Assembly: GCA_021464525.1 (NCBI GenBank)
Contig: JADRCO010000086.1
Coordinates: 1-56,317, forward strand
Reading direction: 5' to 3'
DNA from: Rhizophagus sp. LPA8_4_AMF
Lineage: Eukaryota > Glomeromycota > Glomeromycetes > Glomerales > Glomeraceae
DNA: 56,317 nt
Positions 22,060 to 38,044 of the stretch are shown here, piece by piece. The notes under the pieces are model-generated. The model saw only the letters and a list, made by a program, of their open reading frames with translations, had not been told where the DNA came from and ran no database searches. A program made the position numbers and the translations under genes. The first letter of the stretch is position 1. Every line of letters begins with the position of its first letter.

Positions 22060-24837
22060 TTAATATATAGATCCATCAAATAACCTATTAACCATATTCT
22101 CCAAAGTTTGTGGATCATATCTAATATATTTAGTAGGATTTTTGGAAAATTCCGTTTGTTGATATTTTTCTAAGAAACGATTATATACAGGCATTAAAAC
22201 AATCTTAATATCTTTGATAACCTGAGAACGTAAGTCAGGGTCGGGTATTGCATAACTTTTATGAACTTTGTACGTTTCCTCGAATTCTGTGTTGAAATTC
22301 TATTATAATTATAAATTTCTTAAAAATTTTGACCGATCCCTTTTTTTAAAAAAAAAAATAAACAGATATAATCTTATTACCTTGAATTTTTCTTTAACAA
22401 TTGATTTTTCGTTTGATCCTAAAGCCTTTAGTGCGGAACCACCTCGAACCCATGTAGTGTCCATAAGATTTGAAAAACATGGCTTCCATCTAAAGATCAA
22501 AGAAAGAGTATAATTAGCTTTCAAATTCATTAAATATAAAAATCATTGAATAACATACGTGTCTTGATAGCCATCATTATATTTTTTGACCATTTTCTCA
22601 TATTTACGTTCAATATCTGGATCTAAAACAGAGTAAAATTGGGACCTTATACTTTTCAAAATATGATGATAGTTATTTAATAGGAAAATACACGTCAACG
22701 CAGTCTTTTTATATGACTTTGATCTGGAATCTAGTGTGTTAGACAAACTTTCTAAAACATCAGCTAAATAATTTTGATGAAAATAAGTTAAAAAATTATT
22801 AAGAAAACATATATACAATCATATACTAATATTAATGATAATACCAAAATAGTGTTGAATAACAACATTTCCAGATACACCACGTCCTGTTTTGTCTCGT
22901 GAAAAATTAGCGTCTTTCTCTGAAGAATTCCAATTACCGTCTCCTAAAGTCAATAGCATTGTCTCAACTGTTTCTTGATAATCAGTTAACCGCTTTAGGT
23001 GTTGTAAAGTCTAAAAAGAATAAAAAAAAATTTCTTTTAAATATCTCTTTAGCAAGTTCATCTTTTACAATAACTTATTTCGTAAAAAATAACATACTGT
23101 TATTGTTAATTCATGAATAGTACCATCGCTTGGAATATTCATCGTCTTTGCACGATTGTTCTGATAATGATGTAAATATTTGATAAATAAACCAACATTT
23201 TAAAAAAAAAATTTTTTTAAAAAAAGCTTTACTTTAATTTCGTCTATAAACTCTGGGAATGAACAAAGTGCAACTGCTCTTAATGAATATAAGAGTTCGT
23301 TATAAGCTGAATCTTTCTTTCCTGCAAGCTTAATTAGAGTTACATATTAATAATAAACATTGATAATAATTCAAAAGATCGAAAAGAAAAGTAGAAAATT
23401 TCTCACATACTCTAAACACTTCTTCGAAAGAACCAACATTTTTATTTAATGATTCCATCATATCAAAAGCCAAAAATACATCCGTTTGCATATTTTTTTT
23501 TATACGATTAGTTAACGTTCTGCCAGTTTCAACATAATTATCTAGTGGAATTTGTATGGTGTCTCTGTATCCGGACATAACACTTTCTGAAGGAAGTACT
23601 TTCTCTGCTATTTCATATTCTGTCTAATCAATTTATTAAGTATTAAAATAAAGTAAAAAAATATAACAATAAATATTGATGCTAAAAATACCTTGAACAT
23701 TTTTAAAATGGCATCCGTATATGAGTTAAACCCACAGGTTCCTTTCTCATATACTGGAGTACTTCTTTTTTCTGCAGTACTAATTGAACCCTGCGCTAAT
23801 GTTTTTAATGATTTTGTAAGATATGTTGAACGTACTTCAATATAAACTTTTACAAAATCACTATTGTAGCCGATTTCTGGACCAAAAGATGAAAGATATG
23901 AAGATAATGTTGCAAGGTTCTGTAAAGGCCCTTGTGGAATTCCGGGTATATCAAGATCTGAGAATAAAGATTCAAATTATGTAATAATACTTGAATAATT
24001 TAAAATTATATTTTAATAAAATTTTTACTTTTTGTTATATAAGAAAGTGGTTCAATTGGATTTGATCTATTTGTCAACCATAAACGAAAAAGTTCTTCTA
24101 ATTTTAATATGGCAGTCTTTAAGAGTTGTTTCTATAATTTAAATAATTTCAGCATTGCATAATAAACATTTAAATTTAATAAATTCGTTTTTTCATACCA
24201 ATTGCCCAATGACTTTTTCACTACTCTTTAATCTCATTCCACTCAAAACTTCTATTGCTTTTTTACATTTTCCAATAGAATTTAAATATGATTCCAAATC
24301 ATTTTCATTTGGACTAATTAAATGAATCTCTTTTAGAAAAAAACAAGTTAGAAGAATGTTATGAGAATTAAAGAATTAAACCAACCCTCTTTTTATTGTC
24401 ATCTCTTCTCTTTCTACTAAATCAAAATATCCAATAATCTCCAAAACTCCATTACGAGTCCTGTCAATATCTAAGAAAAATGGTTGATATAGGGAAATAA
24501 TACTCCTAAACTTTGTTAATTAGAATAAATAAAAGGTTAAAAGGATACTCTCTGCCAATTTGGTTAAAGTCAGTGTCGATTTGTGAATTGGCAGAATTGA
24601 AGCCTCCAATCTCACCAATCGATCATCAAATACATTAAGCATACTAGTCTATAAGAGGAGAAATAGTCAAAATAATTAATAATTAAACTGTGTAATAATA
24701 ATCACAGAAATTAATAAATTTTAATTTAAAAAAAAACCTATTAGAAGACAGACCATTTTCTCTGTCAGAGCTTCAGTATTTTTCAGATTTTCCTCAAGAA
24801 AATCTAGATCTGCACTTTCTTCATCAAGTCGGTCCAT
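22060..24837 (-). CDS. EXO70: Exocyst complex component Exo70
   Basis: A gene of about a dozen or more short exons from the ATG at 24837 (MDRLDEES) to the stop at 22060 (...MVNRLFDGSIY). The N-terminal part reads as coiled coil (LDFLEENLKNTEALTEKM, MLNVFDDRLVRLEASILPIHKSTLTLTKL). The C-terminal half has the Exo70 family blocks: a segment near ETEYEIAEKVLPSESVM, TIHELTITTLQHLKRL, LTCIFLLNNYHHILKSI and the helical end FLEKYQQTEFSKNPTKYIRYDP. Exo70 binds PI(4,5)P2 and Rho GTPases and tethers secretory vesicles at the growing tip. Internal exon ends were not fixed base by base. Only 159 bp separates its start from that of PIG-M, so the two share a compact divergent promoter. Confidence 0.9.
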
Positions 24838-24996
24838 AGTGAATCAAAAAAAAAGATATTATTGACGACAAAGCTATTCTTGTAGGCTCAATTTTATGCA
24901 ATGTGGATCTCAGATGGTTACACGAGTTAATTAAAGCGTGGGAAAACGAGATATTTTTATCTCTTCATTCTCATAATTCTTTTAACAGCGATCACA

Positions 24997-26562
24997 ATGC
25001 ACCTACCGAGGCTTAGTTTTACTACCTTGTGTTTATTGTCCTTACTTATTCGTTTAGGAATGTTGATTTATGGCGAATGGCAAGACGCGCACATGCAAGT
25101 AAAATATACTGATATAGATTATAAGGTTTTTTCCGACGCAGCGTGTTTTGTCACTAAGGGAGAAAGCCCATATAAGCGCGCGACATATCGATATACGCCT
25201 CTTCTTGCATTTTTATTAACACCGAACATCTATATTCACAAATCATTTGGCAAATTCTTGTTTGTTATTGCTGATATTGTAGTTGGGATACTGATACATA
25301 GAATTTTATGTTTAAGAGGATTACATGATCAAAAGGCTGTTAATTATTCCGCGATGTGGCTTTTGAATCCCGTAGTTGCAAACATTTCAACGCGTGGAAA
25401 CGCGGAATCATTACTTGGAGCTATGATACTCTTGACCTTGTATTGGGTGCTTGTGAAAAAATTCTTTGCGGCAAGCATATTATATGGAATATCTGTCCAT
25501 TTTAAAATTTATCCTATTATTTACGCTATACCGTTATTGGTCTTATTAGATGATGAAGATTATTGGGGTTTACGAAGGAAGGGCAAGGAGAAGGAACATG
25601 ATAGAAATTCTTTAAAGTATTGGACTGGAAAATTGGTCAGATTTGTGAATCCAACAAGGATTAGATTTGCTTTAATAAGCGGCAGTGTGTTTTTCCTGTT
25701 AAATGGAATCATGTATTACCTGTAAGTTCCTTTATCGATGAGAGTAAATATAAATCCTTATGCGTGTAAGTTTGTAACTAATCATTGAATAAATTAGCTA
25801 TCCTTTTTAAATATTTAGATATTCACTAGAATTTGTCAACGAAACTTATCTTTACCACGTAACACGTAAAGATCATCGCCACAACTTTTCCCTCTGGTTT
25901 TACTATATTTATCTTACCTTTGATGCTTCTAAAAGTTCTATAATGGCTTTATTGGCATTTTTGCCCCAGATAAGTGTCGTAACACTGTTGGGAATCGTAT
26001 TTGGCAAAGATATATTTTTTGCATGTTTCGTTCAAACTTTTGCATTTGTGATTTATAACAAAGTTTGTACTTCACAGGTAAATTATCCATAAATTAATAT
26101 ATAAAACGTTTATTATTATGAAATTACAATTAATCCATTTATTTGAATCAGTATTTTATGTGGTATATATGTCTATTTCCACTCATAATTCAATCCACGA
26201 CAATCAGATTTTTTTATAAAGGATTATTTATGTTACTCACATGGATAGTTGGCCAGGTATTTATAAAAAATTTTTTTTTAAAACATAAATAAAAAAGTAA
26301 TTTTTTCACATTATAATAGGCACTTTGGCTTTATCAAGCCTATAATCTTGAATTCCTAGGGGAGAACACTTTCTTTAGCATATGGTTAGCAAGTATTGTT
26401 TTCTTTGCGGCAAATATTTGGATACTTACTGAAATCGTGCAAAATCATGTATATGAAAAATGTTTTGAATTAGGAAAAGTCAGAAATATTTGGAAAATCA
26501 GAGAAGATATAACAAATGGGCAGAGTTCAAACAGTGGGTCAAAATATTCCGTCTATTCATAG
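24997..26562 (+). CDS. GPI mannosyltransferase I catalytic subunit (PIG-M/Gpi14)
   Basis: Four exons (24997-25721, 25819-26077, 26152-26256, 26320-26562) give 443 residues with about ten hydrophobic segments, as expected for a GT50 enzyme of the endoplasmic reticulum. The diagnostic luminal loop is present: KYTDIDYKVFSDAACFVTKGESPYKRATYRYTP, with the DxD-like metal motif in TDIDY. Later blocks include LLNPVVANISTRGNAES, VHFKIYPIIYAIP, RKDHRHNFSLWFYYIY and QYFMWYICLFPL. It adds the first mannose to the GPI anchor precursor, working with PIG-X/Pbn1. The start is the first ATG, leaving a short leader before the first membrane span. The gene diverges from Exo70 and converges on eL13. Confidence 0.94.
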
Positions 26563-26851
26563 AAAGAATATAAAAATTGTGATGGATAAGATGGATATTA
26601 AAAAATAATTTATCACCATTTTAGATGCAATAAATATATATATAAACTTTACAATTTAATAAATTATATAACTTTTTTTTAAAAAAAAAATTTAAATTTA
26701 TATATATATGTATGTTGAAATAAGCACTTTAGTGAGTTCTTAAAACGTTACTCTAACTCCATTATCACGCACTAACATTAACATTTCATTAACATGTTAA
26801 TCAAAATGTTAATCAAACTAAAACTAATGACATTATTAAATCGTTTTAATT

Positions 26852-27707
26852 TTATTTCTTCTTAGTAGCTTCTTCCTCTTCCTTGGCCTTACGACGGACT
26901 TCACGTACACCAACAAGACGGGCGTCGGAGCGAGCTTTACGCAAAACAGCATATGCGCTAACAGCCTTTTCTTCATTAGTAATAGCACGAGCCTTTTCTC
27001 TCGTCCATGTTTGTTTAATTGGTAAGACTGTGCCCTTTTGTTGAGTTGCATTTGCGGTTTCAGCCGGCTAAAATAAGAAAAATGTTAAAATGCGTAATTA
27101 ATTTATTTTTTAAAAAATAAATAGAACAATACCGCTGAATCAGCCTTCTTTGGTTTTTTAGCATTTTTAGGGAAGATAATGAGTTTGCTCCTATATGTCT
27201 TCAAACGTTGAACATTAAGTTGAAGAGATTCAACTGATCGATTTTTGCGTCGGTGATCAACGGGAATACCAATAGTAAGTGCTTCTTTACGACGAATTCC
27301 AGCTTCCTGTTGGTTCAACAATAAATAAATTTAAATGACTAACATTTTATGATTTTGCCATATTAATAATAAAATTTTCCGCTCTCAAAAATCCTTCCGA
27401 TATAACGATTTGTTCAAGATCAAATGACAAATTTCTGATTTTAATAATATAATTAAGTAGTCGATCCGACCTTGAGCTCATCAAGTGTGAATCCACGACC
27501 AGCTCTTAATTTGGTATTATATTTAAGTGTGGGGCATCTTACTGCCGGTCTCAAAAGTTCAACAGGGCGTGGAGCAATTCGAGCGGCCTTATTGATACGA
27601 TTGAGTCTTCTTCTCTTCTTTCGTCCAGGCTGATCGAACCAAGTCTTAACACGCAACTGCCAATCCTTGTGAAAATGAACGTTTGGAATTCGATTATTGT
27701 GCTTCAT
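26852..27707 (-). CDS. RPL13: 60S ribosomal protein eL13
   Basis: Three exons (27471-27707, 27133-27306, 26852-27067) give 208 residues, the normal eL13 length. Conserved parts are [85 protein letters not shown] and a Lys-rich tail. Unlike several neighbours, its first exon is long. It diverges from TAH18 with 375 bp between start codons. Confidence 0.96.
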
Positions 27708-28082
27708 TTTCTCTATTAATTTATTTTAACATCATTTAGTATAAATAATTTTTTTTAAAAACCAAAATTACGGTTGAATTTTTAATAAATTGAACTGTTC
27801 TGGGATAGAATTCATAATTCGTATTACTTAATGACGTTATTACTCAAAATGAATTCTCTCTATCATCCGGTATAGTTTCAATGTTTCAATGGATGTTTGA
27901 TAAAAAATCATACATACCCCCAAGTTCACAAGGATGTAAGAGAAAGAATAAGATTTAAAATAAATTTTTTTTTAAATTGTGGTGATAATATGATGTCACA
28001 TCAATCATGTGACACAGGCACGAATTATATAAATCATAAATTATGATTCTATGATTTCATACTTGTTAACCGTTTATTAAAA
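27708..28082. other. Divergent promoter region of eL13 and TAH18
   Basis: 375 bp. TATATAAAT near 28024-28034 lies about 55 bp before the TAH18 ATG and may be its TATA element. TGATGTCACATCA near 27990 is an imperfect palindrome. No coding potential. Confidence 0.5.
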
Positions 28083-30943
<2,861 letters not shown>

Positions 30944-31366
30944 TTCTTCATGATAATTTAATTTTAAGACTATTAATTTATAAAAAACTTTATTTATAAA
31001 CTGTTATTCATCAAGGGGAACTTATTTTCTTGTTGCAATACATGCGTGTTCTTTCTTTTAGAAATTAAAAACTGTATCCAACATAATTGTTTGTTTAGCG
31101 TCCAGCATTTATGAAAAGTTTGAGGGGGGAGGGGGATTTACAGTAAACAAACTAAGCGAAATAAACATGAAAATCTTATTTAAACATAATATTAAATTAA
31201 TTTGGAACGGCCTAATTGCTTACATTATTAATTATAAATAAAATATATATAATATATATATTCAAAATATATATCATGTGTGTAACTGATGATCATTAAG
31301 AATTAATTCTTTTCATGCTCTGACCAACACTTTTGAGTTTTACGTTTGTTATAGCTGTTATTTTAA
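30944..31366. other. Intergenic between TAH18 and VPS26
   Basis: 423 bp. It has a G-rich patch near 31123-31137 and an ATATAT-rich stretch near 31240-31275. No gene is seen. Confidence 0.5.
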
Positions 31367-32786
31367 ATGGTTGTTTAGTATTTGACTTTGAGTTTTTCTT
31401 TCTAAGCTATTTCGAGAAATTGTATGCTAAAGAAACTTTTATTTTCAGAGTCTCTTTAGCTTCAGCGCGCCGGTTGATATTGATATTCGTTTTAATGGAG
31501 AAGAAAATAGAAAATTAGTGGAAGTTAAGGTTGATAGAGATCGCCGTGAAAGATTTCCTTTATACTTTGATGGCGAAACCGTAGCGGGCAGAGTAATTAA
31601 TTATTATTTATATATGTTTTATTGTTATTATTGAACTAAAAATTTTTAATTTAAAACAAAGGTAACTATTAGACCTCGTGATGGAAAGAGACTGGAACAT
31701 CAAGGAATTAAAATAGAATTCGTGGGGAATATCGGTAATTCACACGTATATGCATTATGTATCTTTTGCCATACAGTTGTTATTTGTTTCATAACTTCAT
31801 TTTTAAAATATTTCAGAACTTTTCTATGATCGAGGTAATCATTACGAATTCGCTTCCTTAGTGCAGGAATTAGCAGTACCTGGTGAAATGCGTCAACCAC
31901 AATTTTTTGACTTTGAATTCAAAAATGTCGAAAAACAATATGAGAGTTATCACGGAATAAATGTCAAATTGAGATATTTCGTTCGCGTAACTATTTCAAG
32001 GCGTTTAACTGATATTGTGAATGAAAAGGATATATGGGTTTATTCATACCGTATGCCGGTAGAAGGAAATAGCTCTATCAAAATGGAAGTTGGTATTGAA
32101 GACTGCTTACATATTGAATTCGAATACAATAAGTCAAAGTAAGCTTTAAGCATAAGAATTTATTTCATGATTTTATATTATAATCATTGTAAATCAAAAA
32201 TTACATCGTTATATTAGATACCATCTTAAAGATGTAATTGTAGGAAAAATTTATTTTCTACTTGTTCGCATAAAAATTAAACATATGGAATTGTCAATTA
32301 TTCGTCGCGAAACGACTGGTGCAGGTAATTTAGAAATATGAAATTTTGGGTGAAATTTAATAATAAAATACTGACTTGTTTAATTTATGTTCAGCTCCAA
32401 ATCAATATAATGAAAGCGAGACAATTACTAAATTTGAAATTATGGATGGTGCTCCGGTACGCGGTAAGCTTATCTGTTTTATAACTTAAAACTTAAATAT
32501 GTTTTATTAATTATTTGTTAACTTCAGGTGAAACAATTCCCATTCGCCTCTTCCTTGGAGGTTTCGAATTAACCCCAACTTTCCGCGATGTAAACAAAAA
32601 GTTTTCCACACGTTATTATCTCAATCTTGTACTTGTTGACGAAGAAAATCGACGGTATTTTAAACAACAAGAGATTACGATTTACAGAAGAAAAAGTAAG
32701 TTGAAATTTTTTTTGTTTTTTTTTTGAAAGTATTGATTTTATTAATCTATTTATACTATATTACAGTTGATGATGGTCAAGAATAA
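31367..32786 (+). CDS. VPS26: Retromer subunit VPS26
   Basis: Exons 31367-31369, 31449-31592, 31662-31734, 31817-32138, 32218-32324, 32395-32463, 32528-32695 and 32767-32786 give 301 residues. The arrestin-like fold blocks match the family closely: [135 protein letters not shown]. With Vps35 and Vps29 it retrieves cargo from endosomes to the Golgi. The tail after the last strand is very short compared with animals. The start is the least certain part: the frame before SLFSFSAPVDIDI needs a splice, and the best option is an ATG at 31367 followed directly by an intron with a weak GTTGTT donor. Confidence 0.93.
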
Positions 32787-33527
32787 TTTTGTAGAATAAT
32801 TTTGGGATTAAATGGATTAAATTAATTTTATGTATAACTTATTTTTTCCTGTTTAATATTTAAATTATGTGTATATGTAAGTACTTGAATAAATAAATTT
32901 GTTATATGATTTGTCATTCATAGAATAAATTTGTCATGTGCACATGATCAATAAACATGTGATTTTTAAATTGACTGCGGCTGAATTAATAATTTATAAA
33001 CCACATTTATTAAAGCCGCTTCTTTCCTTTAAAAAAAAAGGTATTAGCTTAATTATTCACCATCCGATTTCCTTTTTCTCATTTTTTTCTCTTTCTATTT
33101 GATTTTGTGTCGTTTAGCTATTCAAAAGATAGCACAAACGTTACAAAATATAATTTAGAAACTGAGAAACAAAATACCGAAGGTAAGAGTTATGAAAATG
33201 TTATGTTTGATGAGGCCGTAGAAGCTTGCTAACAATAGCTTGAAAATATAAATAAATGTGTGTATATATAGATATAGAGAAACGAGCTTTAATATAAAAG
33301 TTTCGTGTACTCAATCAACACTACACATTTTTACTACACAAACTATCTTTACAACTCAAAACAAAGGTAAAGTATAATGTATTTATTAGAATAGTTCAAA
33401 AACAAAAATTATATGTTATAGTGATGTATTGGCCCTATGTAATAGGCAGGAGAGATATTACATATAAAAAGCTTATGTACAGATTATTTTATCATTATTT
33501 TAATGATGTCTTATTACATTAGAATAA
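32787..33527. other. Intergenic region and 5' leader of the TFIIB gene
   Basis: The left part is the VPS26 3' flank. The right part holds a TATA-like AATATAAAAG at about 33291-33300, a leader, and a probable 5'UTR intron (about 33367-33522: AAG|GTAAAG ... CATTAG|AATAAATGG). No other gene is seen. Confidence 0.5.
33291..33300 (+). promoter_or_regulatory. TATA-like element of the TFIIB gene
   Basis: AATATAAAAG lies about 65 bp before the proposed 5'UTR intron and is followed by a CA/CT-rich leader, as at many fungal start sites. Confidence 0.4.
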
Positions 33528-34517
33528 ATGGCAAATATTCCTTTCCCACGGCTTCAACCTACAACGGAACAGGGGCCTAAAGCAATTCTACCAGACCTTA
33601 ATATTCGTTTAGTATGCCCAGATTGTAAAAATCCTGTACCAAATATTATTGAAGAATTTGCTAATGGTGATTTAGTATGTGGAGATTGTGGTCTAGTTCT
33701 CGGTGATCGTATAATTGATACCAGGTCTGAATGGAGAACCTTTGCTAATGACGAAGGTGATGATCCTTCTCGTGTTGGTGCTGCTGCAAATCCACTTCTT
33801 GATGGTGCGCAATTAGATACTGTCATTTCAAGGAGGGATGGTGGGTCAGGAATGGCTAGAGACCTTAATAAAGTTCATGGAAGAGCAAATGCAGTAAAGG
33901 GAGAAAAAAATCTTATTCAAGCATATAAAGAAATCGCCGCAATGAGTGATGCTATTGGCCTGACAAAATTAATTGCTGATATAGCAAAACAATTATACAA
34001 GAGAGTTGAAGAAGAAAAACTTTTACGTGGTAAAAGTACTGAATCAATTATTGCCGCTTGTATCTTTATTGCTTGCAGACAAGAAAATGTACCACGTACA
34101 TTTAAGGAGATATGTGCTATTACACGAGTCCCTAAAAAGGAAATCGGAAGATGTTTTAAAACTTTGATTCGTACTTTTGAAACAAATGTATCGACAATGG
34201 CTTCAGAAGATTTGATGTCACGTTTCTGTTCCATGTTACATCTTCGAATGGAAGTTCAAAAGGCAGCTCTTGATCTTACTATGAAAACAAAAGAACATGG
34301 TACTTTAGCTGGTAAATCTCCTGTATCTGTTGCAGCGGCTTGTATCTATATGGCTTCTTGTTTGTATCAGCAGCCTCAGTCAACAAGAGACGTTGCTCAA
34401 GTTACTGGTGTTTCTGAAGTAACAATTAAAAATTCTTACAAGTTACTTTGGACTGAAAGAGAAAAGTTACTTGATGAAAAGAAATATGGCGGATTTGAAA
34501 ACTTACCATCTCCCTAA
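33528..34517 (+). CDS. Transcription initiation factor TFIIB
   Basis: A single coding exon of 329 residues. The N-terminal zinc ribbon has CPDC (about residue 30) and CGDC (about 52). The B-reader/linker follows (GDRIIDTRSEWRTFANDEG, with the invariant Arg-Glu-Trp-Arg region here SEWRTF), then two cyclin folds with KLIADIAKQLYKRVEE...RGKSTESIIAACIFIACRQENVPRTFKEI and LAGKSPVSVAAACIYMASCLYQQP...DVAQVTGVSEVTIKNSYK. It bridges TBP-bound promoter DNA and RNA polymerase II. The coding part lacks introns, but a leader intron just before the ATG is likely. Confidence 0.97.
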   Translation: MANIPFPRLQPTTEQGPKAILPDLNIRLVCPDCKNPVPNIIEEFANGDLVCGDCGLVLGDRIIDTRSEWRTFANDEGDDPSRVGAAANPLLDGAQLDTVISRRDGGSGMARDLNKVHGRANAVKGEKNLIQAYKEIAAMSDAIGLTKLIADIAKQLYKRVEEEKLLRGKSTESIIAACIFIACRQENVPRTFKEICAITRVPKKEIGRCFKTLIRTFETNVSTMASEDLMSRFCSMLHLRMEVQKAALDLTMKTKEHGTLAGKSPVSVAAACIYMASCLYQQPQSTRDVAQVTGVSEVTIKNSYKLLWTEREKLLDEKKYGGFENLPSP

Positions 34518-35191
34518 AGATATATTTACTACTTTCTTTATCGTTTTATCTCATATGGTGAACGACATATATTCTTTAAATCTTATGCTTTGCTCTAGTT
34601 TTATGAATTTTATACATCGAAATTGATGGATATTACAAAACGAAGCGAAATTAACTGGTCTGACAAAAGTTTGGATTAACTTTAATTTGGATTTTCGCTT
34701 CGTATAAGGGATATTTTATTCGGATTTTGAATTTGGACTATAATAATAGTATTCTATTGGATTTAAAAAAAAATATATATATAATAGATTTTTTTTATCC
34801 GAGGAATTAATTATGAACAATATTTTTATTTGGTTCATTAGTCATGAAAAAGAGTAAAACATCATAAAAAATGACTAAATATTATGTACTTGTTTCTCTC
34901 TTAGTGTGATGGTTTCGAAATCACATATTTTGTATATTTTGTCCTGGACTCTTTTTTTTGAATAAACATTGAACTTGCATCTTTTTTTTTCAAAATATTG
35001 CTTAATATTTATTGCTTTTTATCCTCACTTGAAATATGTACTCATCAAAATAACATATACTAACTCACTATTATAAAGATCTATCGCCGACGGATATAAC
35101 AAAATAAAAACAAGATCATGATAATTTAATAAAGGCTAATAAGCGAATAAGATTTATTAATAATAACTAATTGAAATGTAACATATGGTAT
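34518..35191. other. Convergent 3' flanks of TFIIB and eS30
   Basis: No gene is seen. An 11-bp inverted repeat (34640-34650 and 34693-34703, ACGAAGCGAAA and its complement) lies about 120 bp after the TFIIB stop and could fold in the mRNA tail. Confidence 0.5.
34640..34703 (+). repeat. 11-bp inverted repeat in the TFIIB 3' region
   Basis: ACGAAGCGAAA (34640-34650) and TTTCGCTTCGT (34693-34703) are exact reverse complements around 42 bases. The GC content of the arms stands out from the surrounding AT-rich DNA. It may form a stem in the mRNA 3' end or mark the 3' end. Confidence 0.5.
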
Positions 35192-35547
35192 TTATGTGGA
35201 TGTTGGAGCAGGATTCATCTGATTTTTTTTTAAAAGAAAAATTTCATTTAATAAATATATTTGATTCGTTTTAAAAAAATAATGTTATTTAATATAATTG
35301 ACATTTACCCTTCGTTTTCCACCGATCATATTAGTTACATTAACAAATCGACGATTATATAAAATACGTTTTTTAGCTCGACCAGTCTTCTTTTTTTTCT
35401 TTTCTTGTTTTTCAACTTTAGGAGTTTGAGATTTAACTTTACCAGCACGAGCGAGCGATCCATGAACTTTACCCTAAAATAGAATATTCTTGTTCAATAA
35501 AACAAAGAGATATATATGTTTTAAACACAGTAAAGTTAAAATACCAT
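35192..35547 (-). CDS. RPS30: 40S ribosomal protein eS30
   Basis: Three exons (ATG alone at 35545-35547, 35309-35473, 35192-35218) give 64 residues: [20 protein letters not shown], then [26 protein letters not shown] and MNPAPTST. There is no ubiquitin-like part as in animal FAU, which fits fungi. The intron directly after the ATG is also known for this gene in budding yeast. Small enough to be missed by open-frame searches. Confidence 0.94.
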
Positions 35548-35828
35548 CTTGACGGATTTATATACTTTTCTGCTAAAAAAAAGGTCAAAGGAGTAATGTG
35601 TAAGACAAAAAAAAAAAAAAAAAAAAAATCCGAAAAATTTTTGATATTTGAGAATTTGATTGGATATCTCAAATTCCTCTTTATTATCACAGTGATGGTA
35701 ATCAATAATCAAAAACATATTACATGCTAAATAATTTACGTAAATAAAAATTTATTACATGATTATCAAATAATTTACATGAAAGAATTAAAATCTAATA
35801 CGACTCTATTATCAATGTTATTTAATAA

Positions 35829-37197
35829 TTATTCAACAAATCTCCATATTCTAACAATTCCATCATCTCCAGCTGTTGCCAACCAATTAGAATGCTTTTC
35901 AATAGGATACCATTGTATACAATTAACATCAGCGATTCCGTGAGCAGAAGAAACTGAGGTAACTAATGAAAAATTTGGTGAATTTATGTCATCTTGAGAA
36001 GATTTGTCCTGTTCAAATATTCTGATAACATTATCACCACTTCCGCTAGCGACGCGCCCATGAACTTTTGACCAGCTCACGGAATAAATACAACGTGAAT
36101 GATGCCCACTTAACGTATGCACGCATTTCCATTTAGGGTGGACTCGATATGTATCCATCCCTTCTTGGTTATTATTAGGAAAACTTTTCCAGAATTTAAT
36201 TGTTTTATCATCTGAAGCGGACACTTTAATAGCGATAATAAAATGGATTTATATGAATTCTTTCTACGTAAAATTTTGCAATATTAAGCACATACCTAAA
36301 TAATCACCAGTTTTATCAAAATCAATGGCCCAAACTGTACTTTCATGTCCCTCCAATGTATCTGAGCAATACCAATCATCGTCATCATCTCGCCATATTT
36401 TTATTGTATCATCATAACTTGCTGATGCCAATAACTTATAATTATCAATTAGTATAAATGGATTACATTCCTGTAGTTAAAAAAATGTAACTTACTTCAT
36501 GGGTTGGATGCCAAATAACCATTTTTACATCTTGTGTATGTTCTTGCAAAACCGATAGACATTCAAAATCATTATCTTCCGCCACTTTTTAAATTATAAT
36601 TTGTTAGTGCGAGAATAAAGTTAAAAATATAAATTGGAAGATAACCACCTTCCCAAATCCAAACACTTTTATCACGGCCACATGTAGCAAGTAAAGAACC
36701 TGACGAGGACCACGCAACTGATTTTGTTTCATTTTCGTGACCTTCTAATGTTGCGACACATTCATAATCTGACTCATATAAATAAAAATTAGTAAATCTA
36801 TTGAATGAAGAATGAATTTAAATGTATTAAATATATTATATTTTACCTCCACCATCTCCTCGTTCCCATATACCTGTAAGAGCATCAAAGCTAGCAGTTG
36901 CAAGTTGGCGCCCGTCCGGACTCCATGCAACACTTCGTATCGTCCTTTTATGAGCTCCTTCTAAAACATGTGTACAAGTCCATTCTGAAGAATCATTTTC
37001 AGAAGTCGGTACCCATAGGCGTACAGTTTTATCTCCTCCACATGAAGCTAGAACATTTCCTGTAGGTGACCATGCAACAGACCAAACTCGATCGGCATGT
37101 CCTATATAAAAAATTTTCGAGTTTATCCTTCATAGACAACTGTTCAAAAAATTATTATACCTTTCAATTCAGCGATTTGTTCTAATTTTGGAGACAT
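35829..37197 (-). CDS. CIA1: Cytosolic iron-sulphur protein assembly factor CIA1 (CIAO1), WD40
   Basis: Several exons from the ATG at 37197 ([42 protein letters not shown]) to the stop at 35829. Seven WD repeats can be read, among them [93 protein letters not shown] and [13 protein letters not shown], in the order of CIAO1. It is the scaffold of the CIA targeting complex that hands Fe-S clusters to cytosolic and nuclear proteins. It sits about 5 kb from TAH18, an earlier factor in the same pathway, with three unrelated genes between. It shares a 135-bp divergent promoter with the OCA1-like gene. Confidence 0.92.
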
Positions 37198-37332
37198 TTA
37201 TTTCTAGAAAAATAAGTGAAACTTAATTCATATTATTGATTATCTTGATGATGCGCAGCATTTTCATATCACTATTTGGAGTACAGCATTTACGATTATC
37301 TACGACGGAAAAACCTGGTAATTATAAAATCA

Positions 37333-38044
<712 letters not shown>

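Noticed and set aside
31123-31137. G-rich patch as a possible G-quadruplex
   Set aside because: Only two G runs, not the four needed.
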